From contig CM041090.1 of NCBI GenBank assembly GCA_023079485.1, positions 38,280,874 through 38,344,873 of the forward strand: 64,000 bases of DNA, given 5' to 3'. Made by a program: the position numbers and the translations under genes. The notes under the pieces were generated by a model that ran no database searches, had not been told where the DNA came from, and saw only the letters and a list, made by a program, of their open reading frames with translations. Source of the DNA: Archilochus colubris. Lineage: Eukaryota; Chordata; Aves; Apodiformes; Trochilidae. The first letter of the stretch is position 1; each line of letters opens with the position of its first letter. Below, one piece after another: positions 37,501 through 49,600 of the stretch.

Positions 37501-37764
37501 TCCCCTATAGCCATAGCAAGTCCCATCTGAGTTCAGGTCAGTACTAGCCCAGAGTTTCTCGAGATCCTTAGGAAACTGATGGATAAATGAGGCTGATTCT
37601 GACACTGAGTGGCAGATCTTTCTGTGGCCGTTGGCCAGCTCATAGCCAGGTATGTGTCATTTAAAAATAGCCAGCCATGGTTTTTATATGTAAATGTTAA
37701 CTATTTCACAGTGCTATACCGTAACACCTCTAAGAAGTCTTTTACTCATATCCATGGCATCCAA
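34566..37764 (+). other. RTN1: RTN1 downstream intron, first part
   Basis: About 3.2 kb after exon 3 with no exon or recognised repeat. The next RTN1 exon would begin with the reticulon homology domain; no such sequence was found here or elsewhere in the window. Confidence 0.65.
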
Positions 37765-38654
37765 GGGGCACTCTGCGCTGGGTTAGGAACTGGCTGGGAA
37801 TGGGCCCAGAGAGTGGTGCTGAATGGGGCTGCATCCAGTTGGCGGCCGGTCACTAGTGGTGTCCCCCAGGGATCAGTGTTGGGCCCAGTTCTGTTCAGTA
37901 TCTTTATTGATGATTTAGATGAGGGGATTGAGTCCATCATCAGCAAGTTTGCAGATGACACTAAGCTGGGGGGGAGTGTGGATCAGCTGGAAGGCAGGAG
38001 GGCTCTGCAGAGGGACCTGGACAGACTGGAGAGTTGGGCTGATTCCAACAGGATGAGGTTCAACACGGCCAAGTGCCAGGTCCTGCACTTTGGCCACAAC
38101 AACTCCATGCAGATGAGGCCACACCTTGAGTCCTGTGTCCAGTTCTGAGCCCCTCAGTTTAGGAAGGATATCGAGGTCCTGGAGCAGGTCCAGAGAAGAG
38201 CAAGGAGGCTGTGAAGGGATCCAGCACAAATCCTATGAGGAGAGGCTGAGGGAGCTGGGGGTGTTCAGCCTGGAGAAGAGGAGGCTCAGGGGAGACCTCA
38301 TCACTCTCTGCAACTCCCTGAAAGGAGGTTGGAGCCAGGGGGGGGTTGGGCTCTTTTCCCAGGCAACTCTCAGCAAGACAAGAGGGCAGGGTCTCAAGTT
38401 GTGCCAGGGGAGGTTTAGGTTGGAGATTAGAAAGAATTTCTTTCTGGAGAGGGTGATCAGACATTGGAATGGGCTGCCCAGGGAAGCAGTGGATTCTCCA
38501 TCCTTGGAGATATTTAAAAAGAGACTGGATGTGGCACTGAGTGCCATGGGCTGGGAACTGCAGTGGTAGTGGATCAAGGGTTGGACTTGATGATCTCTGA
38601 GGTCCCTTCCAACCCAGCTGATTCTATGATTCTATGATTCTATGACTCTATGAT
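37765..38654 (+). mobile_element. CR1 LINE fragment with reverse-transcriptase motifs, internally deleted
   Basis: The left part encodes the core of a CR1 reverse transcriptase: [16 protein letters not shown], then IDDLDEG and the catalytic-site motif [12 protein letters not shown] (about 37850..37980). Next come [13 protein letters not shown] and [11 protein letters not shown] at about 38030..38100. At about 38110 the frame jumps to PHLESCVQF, indicating an internal loss relative to a full CR1. The remainder follows the C-terminal part with stops and frame changes ([47 protein letters not shown]). The 3' end is the normal tail, with ATTCTATG repeats ending at 38654. At 890 bp with stops it is inactive. 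Confidence 0.95.
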
Positions 38655-38900
38655 CAGAAGGGTTTGCCCTGGGCTGGAAAGCCAAAACTTGGTTCTGAGT
38701 GCAAACTCGAGAAAATACATGCAGAAGCTGTACAAAGTGCAAGCCCAGTGTCTGACCCGACCCCAGGCAGAGTCCTGCTGTCGGTGTTGCTGCCAGCCCG
38801 CAGATCACTCGTGTTGGTGTCTGCTGGGTGTGCTGAAACCACGGAGATCCCCGACAGAAGGCGGTGGGGCGCAGCAAAGCGCATGTGTGGTTACAGAGTT
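38655..38900 (+). repeat. 246-bp repeat unit A, directly joined to a CR1 3' end
   Basis: This block starts exactly where the CR1 tail stops and recurs at 49355..49600 with no length change and only three substitutions that I can count. It is CpG-rich for this intron (about ten CpG). It is open in more than one frame on both strands, so none is convincing as a gene. It does not resemble the CR1 coding region or tail; I do not recognise it. After 38900 this locus continues into sequence not shared with the other copy. Confidence 0.9.
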
Positions 38901-39011
38901 GGAACTCCACAGCTCTGCTTGCCGGCTGTTGCCATCCAGTGGCAGTAACAAAAATGGGCAGTGGCTCCCTGCCTCCATTTTACTGGAGCTGGTTTTCCAT
39001 GATCCGTGAGG
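38901..39011 (+). other. Sequence between repeat unit A and the next CR1 fragment
   Basis: About 110 bp without recognised similarity inside the window. It may be the rest of the donor sequence of unit A. Confidence 0.5.
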
Positions 39012-39375
39012 ATGATCAGAGGGCTGGAGCACCTCTCCTGTGAAGACAGACTGAGAGAGTTGGGGTTTTTCAGGCTGGAGAGGAGAAGGCTCTGAGGAGA
39101 CCTTATTGTGGCTTTCCAGTATCTGAAAGGGGCTACAAGAAAGCTGGGAAGAGACTTTTTAGGATGTTAGGTAGTGATAGGACATGGGGGAATGGATTCA
39201 AACTAGAGGAGGGGAGATTTAGATTGGAAGTTAGGAAGAAGTTCTCCACCATGAGGGTGGTGAGACCCTCTGGGCACAGGTTGCCCAGAGAGGTGGTGGA
39301 AGCCCCATCCCTGGAAGATTTTATGGCCAGACTGGACAGGGCTCTGAGCAACCTGATCTGGTGGGATGTGTCCTG
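39012..39375 (+). mobile_element. CR1 LINE fragment, older subfamily
   Basis: Read with frame shifts this follows the C-terminal CR1 ORF: MIRGLEHLSCEDRLRELG, FRLERRRL, a YLKGATRKLGRDF-like stretch, then RFRLEVRKKFSTMRVVR, RLPREVVEAPSLEDF and LSNLIWWDVS. It differs strongly from the 38-kb and 43-kb copies, so it is an older family member. Both ends are truncated and no ATTCTATG tail is seen. Confidence 0.88.
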
Positions 39376-40296
39376 ATATGAAGCATCCTGATTTTTATGC
39401 CTTATGAAAGACTTCTGTAGCATTAAGTGGTCAGTCCCCCTCCAAAAGCCTGCCCTCACCACACACCTCTGTGGCTGCTGCCGCTCAAAGCAGCCATGAA
39501 GGCCACCAAGGTTCATGGCCACCCATCTGTGTGTGGTGGCCCAGTGTCCCTCAGGTAGTGTCACGAGCTGCAGTCAGGATAATGTCTGATTTTGTAGTGA
39601 CACTGATAAATTCCCTGGGCTGAAGGACATTTCCCCTCCTCCTCTTCTGCCATCCCATGGCAGTGTGGGCTTTTCCACTTTAATCTCTCACTGTCTCCAT
39701 CCCTTTTTGGTGCCACAAACAAACTCATTTTATGTTTTTTTTCAAGAGATGACTTTCCAGCACAAATCTGGTAGATGCCTTAAATTGTTGGTGATGCTTT
39801 TTGTTCAGCAAAACATCATCTGCACCTTGTTAGCACATCCCTGCTGCTGGAGGAGTTGCTAGTGAGGCATTTTTTCTTGGGAAGGGGATGTTTGGTCAGG
39901 TGATTTAGCACTCAGGCTCTTCTCTCATCTGCCATGCTTTCACCAGTTTGGCTCTGCAGTCAGCAGCAAGCTAGGCCACAGCTTAAGCATACGGTAATGT
40001 TAGTTTAATATTTGAGTGCCATCTGCTGTAAGTGCCTCCACACTCCAGCCCATCTGTTTTGTGTGCTTCAGTTTGCTTTTTTTATGGGGCTCTGGTAGCT
40101 TTGCATCCTTTGGAAGGTCCCTGCTTGGAAAAGGTGTAGGGGAGAGGGGTGTCCTGCCTGGGGGTGTAGTGTCTTCATCTTGGGATGCTGGAGGAGGAGT
40201 TGGGTAAAACCTGCCTGGAAAAGTAAACATGTAGGCCTGGCATTGCCACAAAATCTTGGAGTAAATTGGTGAACCTCTGTGTGCTTGCCTCCCAAC
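39376..40296 (+). other. RTN1: RTN1 intron, no gene seen
   Basis: About 0.9 kb between CR1 fragments. Nothing recognised. Confidence 0.55.
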
Positions 40297-40440
40297 ATGG
40301 AATAATTTAGTTGGGAAGGGACCTCTGGAGGGAGGTCTCTGGTCCAACCCCTTCCTCAAAGCATTTTAGTCAGGTTGCTCAGGGCCTTGTCTAGCTGTCC
40401 ATCTTCTCAGCAAAGGCAGAGATTTGGGTGTATCTGAGAT
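40297..40440 (-). mobile_element. CR1-like LINE tail, degraded
   Basis: The + strand has ATGGAATAATTTAGTTGGG, AAGGGACCTCTGGAGG, TGGTCCAACCCCTTCCTC and GTTGCTCAGGGCCTTGTC, all typical of the complement of older avian CR1 3' ends. The right border is uncertain; similarity fades after about 40400. Confidence 0.75.
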
Positions 40441-43377
40441 CTGAAGCCTTCTCATCTGGGTCAGTCCTGTGATGCTGCCTCAGCACCATTAGCTGCAGGC
40501 TCACTGCAGAGCAGGGTAAAGGAGAGATACCACTCAGTACAGCTTCATACAGAGTGGGCTGGCAGGAACTTCATGAAGTCCAGAGAACCCATTCCCTGGC
40601 CCACAGCCAGGATTCCTGGTAAAGCACTCTTGACAGGTGCTTGGGTCATATTTGGAAAGACCTCAGCTGACAGATCTTCTACCAGCTTCCAGGCACCTCT
40701 TGAAGCCAGTTGCTGTTCTTCCATCCTTCTTTTCCTTAGGCTAAGCAATTCTAGTTTCTTCAGCTTGTCCTCTCTGGTCACATTTGGGAGCTTTCTTGTT
40801 CCCTTCATTCTTTTCTGACATTGGTTGAATCCTTCTTGAAGCAAACTGGAGAGGGTGCTCACATGGAGGACCTTCCCATGTTGATGTTGGGTTATTTGTC
40901 TGCCCTACAGGCTAGGACTGGGCTTTTAGAGCCCAATGCAGCAGCATGACATTGAGTTCCATTGGTGCAAAAAGGACCCCTTCCATATTGCTTGAAAATG
41001 TCTATTCAGACTTCTGCAGCAGGCTGTGCTGACCCATCTTGCCTTTCTTGGAATCACTTGAGTCTGTTAATTTTCTGCAAGGTAACAGGAATGGAGGAAT
41101 TTTTGAAGGACTGGAGAAGCCCAGTGGGAAAAAAAATGAAGTTAACCATGATAATCTTGCTGAAAACTGAAAAACTTGAATTACTCCTCATATGGTTGGA
41201 AGCCCAGCGGAACAGGGCTTACTCCATTAATGCACAGCAGATGAATCTAAGGGAATGGGAATGGGTGTTTTCATGGGACCATGAGTTGAAGAGGTCCTGC
41301 AGGCATAACTTGCAGTCTTTCCACAAATCTTCTGGACTCTTCCTCTGAGAAAAAATAATAAACATTAAAAACCCCTATTTTTTATTAAACATTAAAAAAA
41401 ACACCAACAACATTATTCTCTTGGGCCATCTGATCCCACAGACCACTTTGGTTCACAAATCTCCTCTTACTCTGCTATATCCATGGCCCTTCCTCAGTCC
41501 ACCCTCTTTAGGAACTGATAATGTGCTCTTGGTTGCAAAGCACTGGAATAGCTTAAGTATAGAGGGTGTTTGAGGAAGAAATTACACCTGCATTGCTAAA
41601 TTCCATTCTAGAAACACACCTGGAGTGCTGGCAACCAGTCTATTCTCCAGGCCAGTCTTCTCCTTCCATACCTCTGCTTGAATGCCCTGAGGTAAGGTCA
41701 GGGTTGAATTCAAGACTAGTGTGGTGGGCAGGAGAAAAGTCCTCTAAGGCATTCTTCATCTCGCTCTTCTTCCTCTGCTCTGATGCAACATCTTCCTTGG
41801 CTTTGTGGCCAGCAACCCAAGCTATGGCAAAATGGCCAAAGATCTATTTATTGGCTAGATTAATGAAAAATGGTCAATAAAGAGTAAGAAAGCAGTGTCA
41901 TATGAAAGCACTTGAGGCACACGGAGCTGCAGCAAGGAGTGTGATGTGCATTTTCTTACTGAGAATTGTTTCACATCAGGGTTTCACCTTTCCATGATAC
42001 ATTCTTGGTATTCTGGGAGGTTTAGCAGTAGATTGGTAGACCAAGAGGTTTTGACTTCCAGCTGCTTCACAATTTTGCTTTCACCCTCATTGAAGGACTT
42101 TGAAGTATGGCTCTGAACATCTTATAGGACATACACAGTGAGCTATGGTGATGGACTCTGTAAACACATTCAGATGCCTTCATTTCATGGGATCTCAGAC
42201 CAGAGACTTTAACACAACCAAGGCAGTGGGGTCCATCTCCCATCAGGAGGAGTTTCCCCATCCCAGCTGAGCTGCCCCAACAGCAACTCATGGGCATGTT
42301 CCTCTACCATGGAGGAGGAGAGGGCACTTTACAGCTTCCATTTTTTTACCGTGGGTCAAGCAGATGGAAGTGTTTCTGCCTCTACAGCAGGCTTTTGCCT
42401 GCCTCCCTCTTTCTGGCCAGTGAATGCAATTCAGCTGCCACATGACAGCTTGTTCTAAGTGTCAAGCTGTGATAACTCAACTGGAGCTGAGCTGGAGAAA
42501 CCTGGAGACATGCAGTTCATGGTGGTGGAAATGAGCAGTGTGCACATGGGCAGGTTGGTACTGTACATGATTTCTCTTCCAATCCTCCCAGACCCCTGTT
42601 TTTTTCAGGGAGGGAGGAGTGAGTTTGGTACCTCCTGACCTCAGGAGTTGTTGCAGGGTCACCTGTCCTCTCTGTAGAGGGGACAAGGAGAGCTGATGGA
42701 TGATCAGGAGCTGGCTCTGGGGTTCTTCCTGGAGTCCTGGTCTGGTGGGAGCATAGCAGGGTCTCCTAAATGAGGAATGGTCACTTAGAGGAGATGCCTG
42801 AGCCCTGGAAGGATCAGAGCAATGCAAAAATCAGGGGATTTTCTCTCCCCTCCCCAGATGTTAATTTCCTTGGGCAATGGCTCCAAACTGTCACCAGCAA
42901 GTGCAATGATGCCCTCTCCTGATTAGCACCGTGCACATATACCATGGCATGACCTTGTTATGACCTTCAAAAATGTCTCAGTAAATCTCCTGCCCTTCAG
43001 ATCACAACCTGTGTTGTCCACAGCCTGAGCATTTGGCCCATTTCACCTCTGCCATCTGGTTCCTCCCCTGATTTTTGGCTCTGCTTTTGGAAATGACTCC
43101 CGGTGTGTTGGGTAAGGTCAAACATTAACACATGAATGTCAAAACATTTTAAACACAATGACTGGATTCACAGAGGGGCTTTTAAAATTGGGCATAGCTT
43201 AATGAAGGAGGATCATATGTCCTCCTATGGGATTGCTATCCACATAACACACAGTTTAGTAAGACTGTAAGTTTAGTGTAAAAACTATAAAGCTATAAAA
43301 ATTCATAGGCCTTATCCTTCTGTATTCATCTATCTTCCCTTAAAGAGCAAGGGACTGCCTCTGAAGAGCTGTCATTG
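40441..43377 (+). other. RTN1: RTN1 intron, no gene seen
   Basis: About 2.9 kb. At 40680..40830 a minus-strand frame reads DKLKKLELLSLRKRRMEEQ, faintly like the CR1 segment [18 protein letters not shown], so a very old CR1 remnant is possible but not claimed. An A/T-rich patch at 41350..41405 repeats TAAACATTAAAAA. Confidence 0.5.
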
Positions 43378-43867
43378 CCCCTCAGTTTAGGAAGGATATT
43401 GAGGTCCTGGAGCAGGTCCAAAGGAGGGCAACCAGGCTGGTGAAGGGACTTGAGCACAGATCCTATGAGGAGAGGCTGAGGGAGCTGGGGGTGTTCAGGC
43501 TGGAGAAGAGGAGGCTCAGGGGAGACTTCATCATTCTCTACAACTCCCTGAAAGGAGGTTGGAGCCAGGGGGGGTTGGGCTGTTTTCCCAGACGACTTTC
43601 AACAAGACAAGAGGGCAGGGTCTCAAGTTGTGCCAGGGGAGGTTTAGGTTGGAGATTAGAAAGAATTTCTTTCTGGAGAGGGTGATCAGGCATTGGAATG
43701 GGCTGCCCAGGGAAGTAGTGGATTCTCCGTGTCTGGAGATACTTCAAAAGAGCCTGGATGTGGCACTGAGTGCCATGGGCTGGGAACCACGGGGGGAGTG
43801 GATCAAGGGTTGGACTTGATGATCTCTGAGGTCCCTTCCAACCCAGCCAATTCTATGATTCTATGAT
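43378..43867 (+). mobile_element. CR1 LINE fragment, 3' end, 5'-truncated
   Basis: About 490 bp matching the right half of the 38-kb copy: [71 protein letters not shown] and [12 protein letters not shown], followed by the untranslated tail ending in two ATTCTATG-type repeats at 43867. Frame shifts separate these blocks. Unlike the 38-kb and 49-kb copies, no 246-bp unit follows; the sequence goes straight into AAGTCATAGC. Confidence 0.95.
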
Positions 43868-44730
43868 AAGTCATAGCACTCAATCTTTCTGATAGATATG
43901 ACACAAGATGGTGTTCATAAAATGTTTCTGCCAGGTCATGATTACACTGTGACCATTCAAACAAACAAATAACAAAACCAAAAAACCCTCAGAGCTGTAT
44001 ACAGGTGCCTGATGGTTATGTCAAATGTTTAAATATCAAATCCATGCATGGGAAAGTCCAAGCCAAGCTCAGTAACTTGGTGGGTATCTGCCTATGAACA
44101 GGAACCTGCTGAGATGTGGGCTGCCCATACCCCCTGTTTGCTCTGCTCCATCCATGTCCACATCCATGTCCATGCCCTCCAAGCTGAGCACCCAAGGTCA
44201 GCTCAGTCCTGGTCCTGGGGGAGGCTGCAAGGAGACAACTGCTCTGCTCACAAATAATTTTTCTCTTCATGTGGACAAACCTCAGGTGCAGAAGCAGTAG
44301 CAGTGGAAACACATTTTAGAAGCCAGAATTTTGACGTGGTGTTCCTTTTGGGGTGTCTTGGCTTCAGCAGTCAATGACTCAGCTTCCAGGCAGTGACTGA
44401 CACCCTGATGGTAGCCAGTTTTTCCAGATGCTGTGATTTTCCTCGATACTCCCAGCAGATCTGAGAGATTTGTTACTGACAGAGAAATCCAACATCTGTT
44501 GATAACTTTCATGGGGCTGAAACAATATATTGTAAGGAGAGATATTTATTCTGGGCATACAAAAACAATAAAGACAAAAAAAATAATCAATCAATATTTA
44601 ATGAAGGGGAAGAGTTATGCCACCTGTAAGGCTTTTCTGTAAATGATGTTAAAGAGCTTGCTCCCTACCAATTCAAGATTTTAGCTCAGGAGGTGCTTAG
44701 AGGAGTTTATATACCATGATACAAATGAAG

Positions 44731-44780
44731 TACATAAATACTAAATAAATAAATACTAAATAAATACTACATAAATACAA
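44731..44780. repeat. AAATACT/AAAT-type AT-rich microsatellite
   Basis: About 50 bp of irregular TAAATAAATACTAAATAAA-like units. Confidence 0.85.
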
Positions 44781-45353
44781 ATTAAGTGAAGGGAAAATCA
44801 AAACATTTTGCTTTTAGGAACACAGACTACTTTGGCTCTTAATGCAGTCTTCTTGTACATGTAGTGTTTTGCAGGGAGCTTCTGGAATATTTTGTTTTCT
44901 GATCTGCTAGAAATGCTGCCTCTGAACCTCTGCACTGCTCTGTGAGCTGGGAATCATGGGCTTTCACCAGCTGCATTGATTAATTCAGATGAAGAATTTG
45001 GACTCCAGGTCAGATTTAAATTTGTGATTAAGGTGTGGTGAGATAAAATACATCTCATTCTCAAGGAGAGGAGAAATACAGACTTTTGAAGATGTCTGCC
45101 TCTTTCAGGGTGGCTCAAATTCTTAAGATGTTCAGCAGAATAAGGGTTTCCCTGAATATTGCTATTTGTGCCTGTAGATAACAGGAGGTTAGAATTCATG
45201 TATTTGACTGTAGTGAAGGGTGGGCATGTGATAAGAGATCTCCAATGGGAATAAAACCTGGAGGTGGGTATTGATTTTCCTGGTTTTCCTTACCTTCTGA
45301 GAATGTGTTGCTGATGGGAATGTAATAGCAGTATTTACAGAAAAGCAGATTGG

Positions 45354-45375
45354 TTTTTTTTTTTGGGGGGGGGGG
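45354..45375 (+). repeat. T11-G11 homopolymer junction
   Basis: Eleven T are followed directly by eleven G. Such a run is prone to replication slippage and sequencing length error. Confidence 0.9.
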
Positions 45376-48300
45376 AGCCTGCTGTGTTCATGTCAGCTCA
45401 GAACAATATGGAAAATAAGGGGCATGCAGTGATCCAACAATTCCAGGGGTTTGATTTCCCCCTGGAGAAAATGTGTCTGGTGTTTTTGTTGTGTTAACTC
45501 TTTATCTGATCTTAATTACCCCTTTCTTTTGTCTTATTCCTCTGCAGTCATTTTTTATTCCCTATTTTTCTTGGCCTTTACCCAACTTGGGCAATTTTGC
45601 CCACTGTTTTGTTTGGGTTTTTTTTTCCAGAGAGGTATCACAGATACCCTCTTTTCCCCCTCTGGGTCTGACAACAGCTCTGTGTTTATGTGGAAAGTGA
45701 AACAGTGAGAGTTCATTCTGGGGTTTTTCTTTCACAGCATTTCTTTTGTGTGTGAGGAATACAAACAAGGGTGGAAGAATTTAATGCTGCAAGAGGTCAG
45801 GTTGTTTAGGATGACAATAAACTTCTACCTTCTAGAGCTGCCAGACCCTATCCTGCCTCTGGTGGGGACATTTAGTGATGTCAAGGTTGATTAAATCAAG
45901 TCTAGCAATGAAGATTTGTCATTTTGGTAGTGATGAGAGATTTTACAAGTGCTCTGAGTCTGGGAGGTTCCATTGTTTATGAAAACTGGGCATACAAAGA
46001 TCTCTGTGCTTCTGAAATAGGCATTTCTCCTTTCAAGAGGATTGTGTTTGTTTCCTGTCTATTTAGGGCTCAGAAGACACAAAGCATGAGTGTTTTGAAA
46101 GCCACCTTAAGTGTCAGTGAATATTTCATGGGGAAACACCTGCCAGTTGGGTTACTTTTAGGTCAAATGGTTTTGCTTTTCTAGAAGCCTGATTTTTGGA
46201 TGTATCTTCATTGCAGCTTCAACTTGACTCACAGGTCTATGCACTGAAAGCCCTTTGGTATCCCTTGCTCACAGAAACCCTTTCCCAGCTGATGCCATGT
46301 GGCTTTATGTGGAATTGGTGATCTCTTCCAAAGTTTTCAGCTGGTTTTGAAGTTTGATTCACATCACAGTTCCCCACAGGGATCTTCTGTAACATGGGTA
46401 CTGATTAGGTCCATGTGGGTGCTACAAGTCACCCAGTACTTTCCTGGAATTCTCTGACATCACTGGAAAAGATGTAGAGGCTTTCTCACAGTTTGTTCAT
46501 ATGAAAATAATCCATAACTCTGTTCATAGGAGTGCAAACCACTGTGAGAAGTGACCTCAGGAGGCCTCTAGAGCTGGGGTAGCTTGAGAGGCACAGAAAG
46601 AACACAGATAATCAGTATTACATTTGCAAAAGGCCATGTTGGAGAGACAGAGAGAGGGCTTCCAAGGGAGCAAATTTAGCTTGCATTAGGGATTTAGCAT
46701 TAGACTATATGGCTTGCCAGGTAAAGTAGGAATCCCAGTAAAGATCTGAAAGTAAACCTTTCAAACTCTATCCTGATTTGCCATGGAAATAGCTCTTGGT
46801 GTTTACATCTGGCTGGATGTAAACACTTATCAATTTTTTAAATGGCTTCTTATCTTTTGAACAGAAGATGCAATGAGACTGCAAAATTTAAGGGAAAAAA
46901 AGTGTAGATTTCCAAGGTCTGGTAGCACATCCAGCTTGTCTGGTATAAACCCTCTTCCCTGCTTGATGTTACTTGGGATCTGCAGTGATGTAAGATCAAA
47001 ACCCATCCTCTGACAGTCCCGGAGATGCAGTTTTCATAGTGACTCATTTAAAAGCAATCAAGGATCTGTGCTCATTCAATGAATGCTATTAGCAGAGGCA
47101 GGTATTGTACAAACAGGTTTTTCTGCTCTCCTAGAAATACAGACAATTCCTTACAGAGGCAGGGGGTAGTTACTGCATACATCCTAATGAAATGCTGATA
47201 ACATCCTCAAAACAAGGTCTGTATCTGGGCAACCACCAAGAAGCAGGGTAGGAGAGCTCACAAAAAAAGGCAGTGGAGATGAATAGTCAGGATTTCTGAA
47301 GGTTACTTTGGTGGCTAATGTGTCATTGAAACATGAGCAGCTGTGCTTACTTACTTAGATTAAGTGCAAGAGCTTTTTAGAAGAATGGAAGTTACTTCCC
47401 AAAGCAAGAGAGCGGGGCTGCCTTCACTGCTCCTCATCAGATGCCTACATGGGAGCTGCTGAAGATACAGCATCCTCTGAGCTGAAAGCAAAAGGTTTAT
47501 TGCTCCAACCAGGGAGTCATAAAATGAGTGGGATTTAATAAAAGCCATAGTAGCAATGGTGCACTCACCTATACACTTTATTTGCACAGGCAATTATTGC
47601 AGATGGATATTTTGTGCTAACCCTGCTGCCAGGTGCACTCAGACGTGGTAATTGCACATGCAAAGTGGGTTAGAAATTGTGTGTGCAGTTATGTCTGGTG
47701 TTCAGAGAAGCAGCCCTCAGTCCTCAGTGTAGGAAAGGGTCTCAGTAGTGGCATTTTGGGGACCTGAAATGAAGATGGTTCAGTCACAGTGAAGGACTTC
47801 TAGAAGCAGCAAACCTACAGGTTTCATCCATGCTGAGAGCCTCAGTTTTCTCAGCACTGCAGGTTGGCAGCAAGGGGCAGTGAAACAGTCCAAGTCTGCA
47901 GGCAAAGCCAGAAAGTAGATATTGTCATCTTACAGATGGGCTGCTGAAACATGTCCACACCCAAAGCCCCTCCGTCTAGCAGAGCTAATGAAAAAGGGTC
48001 TGTGTTTGACTATTTTATCATATGATTAATTGATTTGTTGAGTGTGGTGAATTGATTTCACTGCAATAACACCAGGAATACACAACAGGACTGGGAAATG
48101 ACCTCAGGTTTTTCTGAATCCTGGTTTGTGATATCATCCTTTTTGACTGCTTATTGACCCTTACATCCAATAGATATCTGTAAAAAAATTGTGGGTTTCT
48201 CCATCATTCAAAATGGCAGTAAGCAGGAGCAGCACTGAGCAGAATGGTTAGCAGCACTCCACTTCTATCAAAGGGGTGATTTCCATATATATAGCTATAT

Positions 48301-49082
48301 TTCCATATAGCTATTTTAGATCTTGCTCCTCCAGCATCAGTGGAGGGGAGATTATATTGGAATGAAGTTTAAAGGGAGAAAAGGGCCAAGGAACTGATTC
48401 TACTAAGTGCTGAAACAGCTTTGGCATGTGCTTAATGGTGCTGAATTATTCATTGAGCTGGCTGGGCAAACTGACATTGCAAAGGGAAATAAATGAGGGT
48501 GCTGGGGGGAAGAGGCTGAGTGATCTGTCAGCCTCATGCCTCAGTGTCACTGATTTTGCAGAAGATCTTAAGGAGGATCCCACCCTTTAAGTGACAATTG
48601 CTGCCAGGTGAAACCTTTTGTAAAGAAGAGAGAGAATGTTTTGGCCCCTCACATAGGGGTGACTTTGGTGATGCCTTTGGTCCCAGAATGGCTCCATTTG
48701 TTTTGGGAGACCTTCAGTTTGAAGAAAGATATTGCACTGGGGCATTGCTGGAGGAACTGTGATGCAGCAGGTTAGAGTTACAAAGCCTAAAAGATTAAAC
48801 CTTGTCAGACACATCTGTCTGGACAACAGATTTTTCTTGCCCCCTTTAAAGGCATCTGGCTTTTTTTTGTTCCTGCACCCCTGGGTAAAAGTCAATCACA
48901 CATTTTGCAGTGTCTTCCCCCAGAGCTCCTTCTTCAAGTGAGAGCTCCTTCCCCAGAGCAGCCTGGGCAGCTGTCTGCAGGTTCCCTCCTCTCTCCCCTC
49001 CAATTTGAATCCCAGAGAAACAGGGGAAAAATGTCACACCCAACTGTTCTGCATTACACCACTGTGTCCTGAGGAAAGACAA

Positions 49083-49354
49083 GCAAGACAAGAGGGCATG
49101 GTTTCAAGTTGTGCCAGGGGAGGTTTAGGTTGGATATTAGAAAGAATTTCTTTATGGAGAGGGTGATCAGACATTGGAATGGGCTGCCCAGGGAAGTAGT
49201 GGATTCTCCATCCTTGGAGATATTCGAAGAGCCTGGATGTGGCACTCAGTGCCATGGGCTGGGAACTGCAGCAGTAGTGGATCAAGGGTTGGACTTGATG
49301 ATCTCTGAGGTCCCTTCCAACCCAGCTGATTCTATGATTCTATGACTCTATGAT
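49083..49354 (+). mobile_element. CR1 LINE fragment, 3' end, carrying repeat unit B
   Basis: About 272 bp of CR1 end: [31 protein letters not shown], then the untranslated tail with two full ATTCTATG repeats and the same variant end (CTATGACTCTATGAT) as the 38-kb copy. Relative to that copy I count roughly eleven substitutions, a 2-bp deletion and one fewer 8-bp tail repeat. It is 5'-truncated at about 49083. The tail runs without a break into the 246-bp unit. Confidence 0.93.
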
Positions 49355-49600
49355 CAGAAGGGTTTGCCCTGGGCTGGAAAGCCAAAACTTGGTTCTGAGT
49401 GCAAACTCGAGAAAATACATGCAGAAGCTGTACAAAGTGCAAGCCCAGTGTCTGACCCGACCCCAGGCACAGTCCTGCTGTCGGTGTTGCTGCCAGCCCG
49501 CAGATCACTTGTGTTGGTGTCTGCTGGGTGTGCTGAAACCACGGAGATCCCCGACAGAAGGCGGTGGAGCGCAGCAAAGCGCATGTGTGGTTACAGAGTT
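49355..49600 (+). repeat. 246-bp repeat unit B, between two CR1 ends
   Basis: Near-identical to 38655..38900: the same 246 bp, with substitutions in the GGCAG/GGCAC, CACTC/CACTT and TGGGGC/TGGAGC contexts. It ends at TTACAGAGTT, after which this copy switches to a second CR1 tail, whereas unit A goes on into other sequence. Confidence 0.92.

Larger units (their letters stand above)
43868..49082 (+). other. RTN1: RTN1 intron, no gene seen
   Basis: About 5.2 kb without exon or recognised transposable element. It holds an A/T-rich AAATACT-type repeat (44731..44780) and a T11-G11 homopolymer junction (45354..45375), listed separately. Confidence 0.6.

Noticed and set aside
38650..39009. A 119-codon open frame over repeat unit A as a gene
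   Set aside because: The unit is open in several frames and both strands, starts inside a CR1 tail, and the frame in unit B ends differently.
40545..40862. A minus-strand CR1 ORF remnant
   Set aside because: Only a short segment resembles CR1 (LSLRKRR versus FSLEKRR), too weak to call.
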